Shown here: positions 46,732-55,410 of the stretch, piece by piece
Numbering within the stretch: position 1 is the stretch's first letter
How the letters are laid out: every line of letters begins with the position of its first letter
Assembly: GCF_026212465.1 (NCBI RefSeq)
Contig: NC_080053.1
Span: forward strand, 1,046,038 to 1,110,037
Source: Amaranthus tricolor
Lineage: Eukaryota; Streptophyta; Magnoliopsida; Caryophyllales; Amaranthaceae
Direction: 5' to 3'
DNA: 64,000 nt
Made by a program: the position numbers and the translations under genes
The notes under the pieces: generated by a model
What the model was told of the DNA's origin: nothing
What the model saw: the letters and a program-made list of their open reading frames with translations, nothing else
The model's database searches: none

Positions 46732-46918
46732 AGTAAGTTATTAAATTGATTAATTGTGCATTTATTAAATTGCATTTGTATTGAGTGTTGGTAAAGTGCT
46801 TGGTCAGCCTAATTAAGTTGTTGGTAAGCCATTTTAAGTCTTGGTGTTCTCGGTTAGGTGGTCCCACTGTTCCCATTCAATTCAGTCATATTTAGTTTAT
46901 GCAACATTTAATTTATTA

Positions 46919-48280
46919 ATGGCAAACTGGTTAAGGAAAGCTATTAGTTTAGGATCACCTAATAATATAATTCAAAGTAGTGAAGTTCATATAGAAAAGA
47001 ACTTTTCAAATTGGGAAATTCCAAAAGAAAATCTTACAAAAATTTATCATATAGGCATTACTGATTTTAAGACTGCATTTAGCATCAAAACTCATGAAGA
47101 GACTAGAAGCATTCAAAAAGAATCTGAAACTATGCATTTACTTTCAGAATCCAGCATTAAAGCTTATCTCAAACACAGATTTAGATTCATTCATTTTGGC
47201 CTTGTTCAAATAGGAATAAAACCATTAGTTCATAAAGGAGTTGATTGTCCAATTTTCCTAGCTCTCAGAGACGATCGACTTAATAATTATAAAGATTCTG
47301 TTTTGGCTATGATTCAAACTAATATCTGTAATGGCCCAATATATTTCAATTGTTTTCCAAACTTTACAGTAGATCTTCAAGACCCATTAATCTTATCTTC
47401 ATTAATTTTAGATATTCAAATTTTAAATAATAAATTTAAAGAGTTTGCTAGAAATTTTGCAATTGTTTTCCGTGTTTATTTTAGATTAATGAATTCCACA
47501 GTTAATCCAAAATTCATACATGAGGCTTCTTCAAAAGAAGAAACTATTTTTATAGAGGTTCATGCTGAGAATACTAAATCAATAGTTTCTACAGCAAAAA
47601 CCTTGAGATGGGATCAAATTTCTATTCCTGAGACATTTCAATTCTCAAATCCAATGCCTCCTAGAAACATAAGACAAGAAATAGAATGCATTGAGGAAGA
47701 CGAAAATAAAGTTCTTATAAGGTTTGGGTCTATGAGAGAATTATCTAGTTCTCCTTGTACTTCTTCTTCCAACTATCCACGAAGATCTTTTTCTTTTCCT
47801 CAAAAAACAACTTCAGTCATTTCTGAACCAATCAAAGTCAGATATAAATCTCCTATTCCTGAATATGAAGCAAATGCTTCTCAAACTTCTCAAATCTCTT
47901 CATCTAGACCTGCATCTCCCACAATGTCTGATATGCAAAATTTTGACTCTATCAATACAATTACTAAAGATTTTGAAATAGATAAAAACTATCTAAGAAA
48001 TGAATTTAATTCCTCTCACAATGCTGAACATCGAGATTGGTTTAGATCTTTTTCTCGCTCCTTTAAAGACTCAATAAGAGATGTATGGTATAAAGATATG
48101 AATACTATTCAAATTAATATCCCGTTTTTTACATGGTTTTTATTGTTTTGTGAAAAACAAGGTATTGCTAATCCATATTCTCAAAATCACATATTTGTAC
48201 AAACCGAAGATGCTTTGAATCACTGTTGGAGATGCTTTACTGTTGAAGATGCTTTGAATTACTGTTGGAGATGCTTTTGA
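46919..48280 (+). pseudogene. ORF1 5' fragment, unit G': movement protein, cut by inversion joint
   Basis: ATG 46919 opens the whole movement-protein region and linker. Viral forward sequence ends at 48205 (FVQT), and the frame reads 24 codons of inverted promoter repeats before stopping at 48280. A 453-residue movement-protein-like product is possible from the promoter upstream. The tail (EDALNHCWRCF repeats) is only the 17-bp promoter repeats read backwards. Confidence 0.88.
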
Positions 48281-48436
48281 TTTCGTCATTGCTTACGTTT
48301 GTGCTTCCGGATGAATTAATTTGAGTTGTTGAACATTTGAATGATACTTTTGATTTCGTCATTGCTTACGTTTGTGCTTCCGGATGAATTAATTTGAGCT
48401 GTTGAACATTTGAATTGAACTTTTGTGAACTCAATA
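48206..48436 (-). promoter_or_regulatory. Truncated 3' intergenic region of unit H
   Basis: Contains the two as-1-like motifs on the minus strand (48357-48373, 48284-48300) and four of the six 17-bp repeats; the TATA box is missing. It joins G' at 48205/48206 with no overlap visible. Enhancer motifs may still act on the G/G' promoter 1.7 kb away. Confidence 0.8.
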
Positions 48437-49741
48437 TTAAAAGTCGTATGGATCTTGAGCAAATGGGCCACCAAATGTTGGATCATAAGACTCATTTGAA
48501 AACTCCGATAAAATCTCATCAGAGGATTCTTCTGATAATATTTTCTTTGCATATTGTGGATCTTCAAGAATCTTTTTGAGAATAGCTTTCTGGACTTTAG
48601 ATAATGATTCTGAATTTGGACTTTCTACTTTGGGATTTTTATTGTGTTGAGGAGAGTTTGAATTTGATGTTGCTTTTGAGGGTGAAGGTTTGTTGGTGGT
48701 TGATGGAGATTGGTATTCCATTTTTATACCGGTTTGAAAAAAGGAGATAACATTTTTTGTTGAACAAATTTCTAAGGTAAATTTGTCCCACCATTTAATT
48801 TTGAATTCTCTTATTAATGAATATGGATATGGACGTGGAAGGTGTTGTTTGAGACAGTAACTCCAACATAGAATCCATGGAATTTTAAATTCTGCATGAA
48901 ACATGACTGGAGTTTCATAAGCTTGATAATTTGAATTGGCAACAAAAGTTGTGAAACCCTCATTGCATTCTTTTGGATAAATTTGAGGAGTTGGTCCAAA
49001 TAAATACCACCAATGATAAAACCACATAGGATATTTCTTTGGACAATATTTGTCAAATATAAAAAACCATGAATGATCAAATGGTCTGAATAAAAATGCT
49101 CTATACCAGGCCATTTTGTAATCATAGTATGAGTAATTTTGAGGGAAAAATCTTTTTGAAAAAATTCGTTCTGCATAAGGGTCTCCCCATTCTACAGACG
49201 AAATAATTTTCTTAAAAATACATTTTGAATAAATTATTTTTTCTGAAGAATCCTTGATATGTTGGATTTCAACAGAGTTTGAATCTACTAAAATAAATTC
49301 ATAAAACCTTTGAGTTTTAAAACGATTTTCTGGTATCCATTCGCAACCTTTTGGAAAAGTTTTTTGATTGATTGAATTAATAATTTGTGGGCTTTGAGGA
49401 ATTGTAAAATTAGTGAGATATACATTTTCTATTTCGGTTTTTGTAATGTATGCAGATTTGGTAAAGCTTTGTGTTGGTATTTTTGTAGTTGGTTCTTTTT
49501 GTTTTGAATTTGAAATAATATTTTGTGAAGTAGGCTCTTGAACAATTTGTGAATATGGAAGTGGGGGAAAATCATTTAGTTGAGTAAATTTGTTTGAAAT
49601 GGATAGGGTAGTTTGAAGATTTTTGGAGGATGAAAATTTATTTTGTTCTGTTTTGTTTGGTTTTGGATCTGGTTCCATTTCGTAATCATCTGAACTCTGG
49701 AACCCTTTGAGTTTTTCTTGCTGATTCTTCTTCCTTGGCAT
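48437..49741 (-). CDS. ORF2 of unit H, intact, minus strand
   Basis: 434 residues, mirror of unit G ORF2, including the Asn260 marker; overlaps the ORF1 end by 56 nt. Function unknown. Confidence 0.8.
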   Translation of the reverse strand: MPRKKNQQEKLKGFQSSDDYEMEPDPKPNKTEQNKFSSSKNLQTTLSISNKFTQLNDFPPLPYSQIVQEPTSQNIISNSKQKEPTTKIPTQSFTKSAYITKTEIENVYLTNFTIPQSPQIINSINQKTFPKGCEWIPENRFKTQRFYEFILVDSNSVEIQHIKDSSEKIIYSKCIFKKIISSVEWGDPYAERIFSKRFFPQNYSYYDYKMAWYRAFLFRPFDHSWFFIFDKYCPKKYPMWFYHWWYLFGPTPQIYPKECNEGFTTFVANSNYQAYETPVMFHAEFKIPWILCWSYCLKQHLPRPYPYSLIREFKIKWWDKFTLEICSTKNVISFFQTGIKMEYQSPSTTNKPSPSKATSNSNSPQHNKNPKVESPNSESLSKVQKAILKKILEDPQYAKKILSEESSDEILSEFSNESYDPTFGGPFAQDPYDF

Positions 49742-52700
49742 TATGATGTCCCTGTAGAAATTCTCTGGTTAAGAAATCAGGGAGAGAGTTACTTTCGCCT
49801 CTTATATGCTCTATTTGAAAATCAAATACTGATAAAATTGCTTGCCATCTTGCAAAAATTTGTTTAGAAACAATGTTTTTGACATCTTTTTCTAGAACCT
49901 CTTTTGCAGATTTGCAGTCGATCCTTATCAAAAATTTTTTGTTGTAAAGATCATCTTGAAATTTTGAAACGCATAGTACTATAGATAAAATTTCCTTTTT
50001 AATGGTAGAATAATTTTTTTGAGGTCCGAGCCAGAGACCTGAATGAAATCTAACTAATTGTTCTTTTGTATCTATTCTTTGTTTTAATATGCCACCATAT
50101 CCTATTTCTGATGCATCTGTTTCTACTATCATGAATGCAGATGGATCTGGAATGCCTAGACATGGAAGTGATTTGATTTTTTGTTTTAATTCAATAATAG
50201 TCTTAGTATGAATTTCTGACCAGGGAGGCGGATTTTTTTGAAGTCTTTGAAAGAGGGGCATGCAAATTTGTCTGAGCTTTGGGAAAAAATCTGATATATA
50301 ATTTAGACATCCCAAAAATCTTTGTAACTGGGTTTTGTCTTTAATTTCGTTAGGGAATTTTTCTGCAAATTCTAAAGACCTTGTAATTGGCTTGATTGTT
50401 CCTTTATAAATGTCATGTCCCAAAAATCTAATTTTTGTTTGAAATAATTTCATTTTAGTGGCAGAAACTACTAAACCATTTTTTTCAACAGTGTTTAGAA
50501 ATATATGTAAATGTTTGAAATGTTGATCAATATCATGAGAAAAAATTAAAACATCATCTATATAAACAATTATGAATGAAGAAAATTGATTGAAAATATC
50601 ATTCATTATATGTTGAAATTCAGAAGGAGCATTTTTAAGTCCAAAAGGCATTACATTCCACTCATAATGTCCAAATGGTACCGTGAATGCAGTTTTATAC
50701 CTATCTTCTTTAGCAATTTGTATTTGCCAGAAACCAGATTTCATATCAAATTTTGAAAATATTTTGGCTTTATATAAGCGATTAATTAAATCTCTTTTAT
50801 TTGGGATTGGATATCTTATCCATTGAAGAACTTTGTTTAAAGGTTTGTAATTAATAACTAATCTAGGAACTCCTCTTTCTTTTTCTGCTGCATTCATAAC
50901 ATAAAATGCTGCACAGCTCCAAGGAGATTTGGATGGAGTTATTAATTTTTTATCTAAAAGAGTTTGAATTTCTTTCTTGCAGAATTCAAGATGCTCAGAA
51001 TTCATTTGGATGGGTCTAGCTTTTGTAGGAATATTTTTTTCAGAGAAATCTTTTTCATATGGCAATGTGACAATATGCCTTTTTCTATCCCAAAAGGCAT
51101 TTGGAATATCAGCACAAACTTTTGATTTAAAAATATTTTCTAAATTAAAAATTTTTTGTTGCAATTTTGATTGTTGTAATTGTTCTTCAATCCTTTGAAA
51201 AGAAATTTCTTCTTTTAAAGAAGAAATTTGAAATTCTTTTTGTTTTATTAAATTTATACTTTGTATTACTGAAGAATTTTGTAATAAATTAATATCTTTT
51301 TGTAACATGGGACTTAAAAAAGGAAATGATAATTGTTTCCCTAAAATTTTTGTATGAACACCTTTGTCATCAACCCAAAAAGGATAAATTTGTGTTAAAA
51401 AGGGAGTGCCTAATATTATTTCTTCCTTAATATCATTAATAATAATGAAAGTATTAGTAAAACTATAATTTTCATTTACGATCTTTCCTTTTGAAATTTT
51501 ATATTTAATATCCATGGGTGAACTATTTGCACTATATAACCGAGTTTTTGTTTTTTCATAAAATTTAGTTGGGACTAATCCTTCCCTTAAGCAATTTTGA
51601 TCCGCTCCACTATCAATTAAAGCAATATAGGTTTTTTGAAAATCTCCGATTTGAAAAGTAACTGGTGCATACCATTTTTGAAAATTAATTTTATTAATAA
51701 CAGTGATAAAATCATCATCATCATCCCCATTAACTTTCTCTTTTCCCAAAGAAAGATTTTCTTTATAGATGGGGTTTTCTAAAATAGATAATTTTGTTTC
51801 AAGTTCGAAATCTTTGATTTCTAAATGCTTTAAACTATTTTTGATAGAAATGATGTCTTCTTTGATTTTATTTATTTCAAGTTGAAGATCTTTGACCGAA
51901 AGAGTTTGATTCTTAATAGGAATTAATTTAGAAGTCATTTCTTTGGAAGAGTATTTTTCTAATAATTTTGAAATATTGAAAGGTTCAATTTGAGGAATTG
52001 GAATACTTTCTTTGTTTTTAGAGGTAGAGGTTTCACCCAAAACCATAGTTTTGAGTTTCAAAAGGGTTTCTCTTTTGATCTCTTTATCTTGGATTTTGTC
52101 AACGAGATCAAAAAGAAATTCCACATTTTTCTCTTTATCTGTTAAAACATTAATGCATTTGATAGGAGAGGAAGAAATCGAAGATTCAGAATCAGAAGTT
52201 TGATCATTAATTTGTAAAATTTCGTCATCTTCCTTTTCTGAAGAAGAAGAAGAAGTAGACTCAGGGGTTTGTAATAATATTTTGGATATTTTATCTCCTA
52301 GCTCAGAGTCGTTAATAAATAATTCTTGAATCTTTTTCTTTGTGGTACAAGCATTTGCTTTATGTCCAGGTTTTCCACACGAATAACAAAAGATTTTGAA
52401 AGCTTTGTTTGATTTTCGGAAATTTCCGAAATTTTTCTTTCCTCGTTTCTTTCGATAATAAGAAGGATAAGAATTTTTATTTTTATCTTTTGAAAATTTA
52501 GAAAATTGTTTTTTAATTTTCTTTTTTGTAGAGGGAGCTCTAATAGCTTCCATACCAAATGCTTCACAGAAACATCCAATTTCTTTCCTAGATTGTTTCT
52601 TTTCAGAGGTATATTTGGCTTGGAGTTTGAGTTCTTCACATAAAGAAAGACCTTCCTTTTTAATGAAAGCGAAAAGTCCTCCATAAGTAGTATTATTAAG

Positions 52701-55229
52701 AGCTTGTTCTTTATCTGTATCATGTTCAGCTATTTTTCTAAAAATTCTTTGAGCAAATAATTTTGGTAGTCCTGATATAAATTTTTCTTTCCAAAAACTT
52801 TGATTGCAATCTTGTCTTTGTAAAACATAACTAAAGAAGGTATCTTTATACCATCTATAGTCACTTAATGTTGGGCAACGTAAATTTTGTAAAATCGTTT
52901 CTCCAGAAGAAAGAGTTTGAGTAGGGTTACCGACAAAATGAAAGGCAATAACTATGATTAAGAAATCACAGCAGTCAGATTTTTGAAATACATTTCCTTG
53001 ATCATCCATGATGTCAGTAACGTGATTCAAAATTTCTAATCTGTCTTGTAAAGTGAGAAGATTATCCCACCAGTTTTTTAATTGCCCAGTAAAACCTGAT
53101 ATAATAAAACCAAAAATTATTTGTTCATCCAAAGGTTTTGCCTTGTAAGCTACAATAGCCATTCCCATATTTTGAAGAGTATTAAGAATTTCATAATCAG
53201 ATTTTCCATCTATGTTCCATTCATGGATCATATCTGGGGAAAAGGATTTGGAGGTAAATGTAGACCTTTCTTCATATTGAAGATCAACAGGAGTAGGCCT
53301 AGGATAATAGTTTTTTGTAGGGATATTCTTCCAAGATGATCGTATTTTATTAATTTGATGAGGATCATTATCAGATTCTTGAAATTGCTTTGCAACTTTT
53401 GAAATGATTAAAGACTCAGAATTTTCTTCATCAGAAGATATCTCTGAACTTTGATATTTACTCAAAACCTTAATATGACTTGGACTATCTGCTAATTTTT
53501 GTAAAGATTTTTGAATTTTATCTAACACTGCAGAATTAGAGTTAGAAGAAGTAAAACCATTTTTTGGAAACATTTGAGTCATAGGTATAGTTAATCCTGG
53601 TGGTTTGAAATGCGGTGCAGAAACCTTATTAGATCCTAATGATGCAATCGTATTAGGGGCTATGGATCTAGAGGTTTCTTTTTGTAAATTATCAACCTTA
53701 TTTGAAAGTTGATCTACTTGTGTAGCAACGGTATGAAGGATTTGATTTGTAAAATTATTTTGATGATAAATTTTAATGATGTCTTCTACATTTGGAGTTT
53801 TATCTGTTTGATCTACTCTTCCTTCTTTAAAAGGACTAGCCTTTATTTCACGGTCATAATAGGGAAAAGTAATATTTTGTAATGGTGGATGAACTGAACT
53901 AATTGTTTGTCCATCCTTTAAAACCCAATTTTTTTGAAGTTTGGTTTGTACAAATATGTGATTTTGAGAATATGGATTAGCAATACCTTGTTTTTCACAA
54001 AACAATAAAAACCATGTAAAAAACGGGATATTAATTTGAATAGTATTCATATCTTTATACCATACATCTCTTATTGAGTCTTTAAAGGAGCGAGAAAAAG
54101 ATCTAAACCAATCTCGATGTTCAGCATTGTGAGAGGAATTAAATTCATTTCTTAGATAGTTTTTATCTATTTCAAAATCTTTAGTAATTGTATTGATAGA
54201 GTCAAAATTTTGCATATCAGACATTGTGGGAGATGCAGGTCTAGATGAAGAGATTTGAGAAGTTTGAGAAGCATTTGCTTCATATTCAGGAATAGGAGAT
54301 TTATATCTGACTTTGATTGGTTCAGAAATGACTGAAGTTGTTTTTTGAGGAAAAGAAAAAGATCTTCGTGGATAGTTGGAAGAAGAAGTACAAGGAGAAC
54401 TAGATAATTCTCTCATAGACCCAAACCTTATAAGAACTTTATTTTCGTCTTCCTCAATGCATTCTATTTCTTGTCTTATGTTTCTAGGAGGCATTGGATT
54501 TGAGAATTGAAATGTCTCAGGAATAGAAATTTGATCCCATCTCAAGGTTTTTGCTGTAGAAACTATTGATTTAGTATTCTCAGCATGAACCTCTATAAAA
54601 ATAGTTTCTTCTTTTGAAGAAGCCTCATGTATGAATTTTGGATTAACTGTGGAATTCATTAATCTAAAATAAACACGGAAAACAATTGCAAAATTTCTAG
54701 CAAACTCTTTAAATTTATTATTTAAAATTTGAATATCTAAAATTAATGAAGATAAGATTAATGGGTCTTGAAGATCTACTGTAAAGTTTGGAAAACAATT
54801 GAAATATATTGGGCCATTACAGATATTAGTTTGAATCATAGCCAAAACAGAATCTTTATAATTATTAAGTCGATCGTCTCTGAGAGCTAGGAAAATTGGA
54901 CAATCAACTCCTTTATGAACTAATGGTTTTATTCCTATTTGAACAAGGCCAAAATGAATGAATCTAAATCTGTGTTTGAGATAAGCTTTAATGCTGGATT
55001 CTGAAAGTAAATGCATAGTTTCAGATTCTTTTTGAATGCTTCTAGTCTCTTCATGAGTTTTGATGCTAAATGCAGTCTTAAAATCAGTAATGCCTATATG
55101 ATAAATTTTTGTAAGATTTTCTTTTGGAATTTCCCAATTTGAAAAGTTCTTTTCTATATGAACTTCACTACTTTGAATTATATTATTAGGTGATCCTAAA
55201 CTAATAGCTTTCCTTAACCAGTTTGCCAT
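49686..55229 (-). CDS. Pararetrovirus polyprotein ORF1, unit H, intact, minus strand
   Basis: 1,847 residues from the conserved ATG (55229-55227), one more than unit C because of an extra Asp in the GDDDDDF run. Movement protein, zinc knuckle (around 52346-52387), DSGA protease, YIDD RT and RNase H are all open, and the A-run near 50360 is the normal five. Val replaces Ile at KIVNEN (near 51479), the only coding difference from unit G noticed. No viral promoter lies upstream on this strand: the leader is cut 180 bp before the ATG and satellite follows. Confidence 0.92.
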   Translation of the reverse strand: MANWLRKAISLGSPNNIIQSSEVHIEKNFSNWEIPKENLTKIYHIGITDFKTAFSIKTHEETRSIQKESETMHLLSESSIKAYLKHRFRFIHFGLVQIGIKPLVHKGVDCPIFLALRDDRLNNYKDSVLAMIQTNICNGPIYFNCFPNFTVDLQDPLILSSLILDIQILNNKFKEFARNFAIVFRVYFRLMNSTVNPKFIHEASSKEETIFIEVHAENTKSIVSTAKTLRWDQISIPETFQFSNPMPPRNIRQEIECIEEDENKVLIRFGSMRELSSSPCTSSSNYPRRSFSFPQKTTSVISEPIKVRYKSPIPEYEANASQTSQISSSRPASPTMSDMQNFDSINTITKDFEIDKNYLRNEFNSSHNAEHRDWFRSFSRSFKDSIRDVWYKDMNTIQINIPFFTWFLLFCEKQGIANPYSQNHIFVQTKLQKNWVLKDGQTISSVHPPLQNITFPYYDREIKASPFKEGRVDQTDKTPNVEDIIKIYHQNNFTNQILHTVATQVDQLSNKVDNLQKETSRSIAPNTIASLGSNKVSAPHFKPPGLTIPMTQMFPKNGFTSSNSNSAVLDKIQKSLQKLADSPSHIKVLSKYQSSEISSDEENSESLIISKVAKQFQESDNDPHQINKIRSSWKNIPTKNYYPRPTPVDLQYEERSTFTSKSFSPDMIHEWNIDGKSDYEILNTLQNMGMAIVAYKAKPLDEQIIFGFIISGFTGQLKNWWDNLLTLQDRLEILNHVTDIMDDQGNVFQKSDCCDFLIIVIAFHFVGNPTQTLSSGETILQNLRCPTLSDYRWYKDTFFSYVLQRQDCNQSFWKEKFISGLPKLFAQRIFRKIAEHDTDKEQALNNTTYGGLFAFIKKEGLSLCEELKLQAKYTSEKKQSRKEIGCFCEAFGMEAIRAPSTKKKIKKQFSKFSKDKNKNSYPSYYRKKRGKKNFGNFRKSNKAFKIFCYSCGKPGHKANACTTKKKIQELFINDSELGDKISKILLQTPESTSSSSSEKEDDEILQINDQTSDSESSISSSPIKCINVLTDKEKNVEFLFDLVDKIQDKEIKRETLLKLKTMVLGETSTSKNKESIPIPQIEPFNISKLLEKYSSKEMTSKLIPIKNQTLSVKDLQLEINKIKEDIISIKNSLKHLEIKDFELETKLSILENPIYKENLSLGKEKVNGDDDDDFITVINKINFQKWYAPVTFQIGDFQKTYIALIDSGADQNCLREGLVPTKFYEKTKTRLYSANSSPMDIKYKISKGKIVNENYSFTNTFIIINDIKEEIILGTPFLTQIYPFWVDDKGVHTKILGKQLSFPFLSPMLQKDINLLQNSSVIQSINLIKQKEFQISSLKEEISFQRIEEQLQQSKLQQKIFNLENIFKSKVCADIPNAFWDRKRHIVTLPYEKDFSEKNIPTKARPIQMNSEHLEFCKKEIQTLLDKKLITPSKSPWSCAAFYVMNAAEKERGVPRLVINYKPLNKVLQWIRYPIPNKRDLINRLYKAKIFSKFDMKSGFWQIQIAKEDRYKTAFTVPFGHYEWNVMPFGLKNAPSEFQHIMNDIFNQFSSFIIVYIDDVLIFSHDIDQHFKHLHIFLNTVEKNGLVVSATKMKLFQTKIRFLGHDIYKGTIKPITRSLEFAEKFPNEIKDKTQLQRFLGCLNYISDFFPKLRQICMPLFQRLQKNPPPWSEIHTKTIIELKQKIKSLPCLGIPDPSAFMIVETDASEIGYGGILKQRIDTKEQLVRFHSGLWLGPQKNYSTIKKEILSIVLCVSKFQDDLYNKKFLIRIDCKSAKEVLEKDVKNIVSKQIFARWQAILSVFDFQIEHIRGESNSLPDFLTREFLQGHHNAKEEESARKTQRVPEFR

Positions 55230-55410
55230 TAATAAATTAAATGTTGCATAAACTAAATATGACTGAATTGAATGGGAACAGTGGGACCACCTAACCGAGA
55301 ACACCAAGACTTAAAATGGCTTACCAACAACTTAATTAGGCTGACCAAGCACTTTACCAACACTCAATACAAATGCAATTTAATAAATGCACAATTAATC
55401 AATTTAATAA
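55230..55410 (-). promoter_or_regulatory. Truncated leader of unit H with uORF
   Basis: Holds the six-codon uORF (55249-55229) and the leader up to TTATTAAATTG. The primer site that should come about 10 bp further is replaced by satellite at 55411. Confidence 0.85.

Larger units (their letters stand above)
46178..46918 (+). promoter_or_regulatory. Complete intergenic region and leader between G and G'
   Basis: as-1-like pair (46241-46257, 46314-46330), 17-bp repeats, TATA (46545-46552), AATAAA (46613-46618), primer site (46719-46731) and uORF (46899-46919). One base is inserted before the TATA region (ATTATAAGTG near 46455). The promoter reads into G' and then, without any barrier beyond the poly(A) signal, into the inverted unit H. 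Confidence 0.85.
40358..48205 (+). mobile_element. Viral units G and G' (plus strand, tandem)
   Basis: G is 5'-truncated in the movement-protein/coat linker and runs through ORF2 and a full intergenic region. It continues head-to-tail into G', which ends after about 1.3 kb of ORF1. Both carry lineage markers absent from A-F: Asn for Asp in LRNEF (near 40466), GAACATCG for GAGCATCG, and CAGCTCAAATT in the promoter repeat. G also has one extra GAT codon near 42900. Confidence 0.9.
40358..54256. repeat. Giant inverted repeat: 6.05-kb viral arms around a 1.8-kb spacer
   Basis: Left arm 40358-46408 and right arm 48206-54256 are reverse complements with coordinates summing to 94614 throughout, as shown by ORF2 (44873-46177 against 48437-49741) and the ORF1 stop (44928 against 49686). 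Visible coding differences between arms are minimal (Ile/Val near 51479). The spacer 46409-48205 is itself viral (promoter, leader, start of ORF1) and pairs with the outer part of unit H (53943-55410). Confidence 0.9.
48206..55410 (-). mobile_element. Viral unit H, inverted, complete in both ORFs but without promoter or primer site
   Basis: Runs minus-strand from a leader cut just 3' of where the primer site would be (55410) through ORF1, ORF2 and the as-1 repeats to 48206. It lacks TATA, poly(A) signal and primer-binding site, so it cannot by itself give a replicating transcript despite open frames. Shares the G-lineage markers. Confidence 0.9.
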
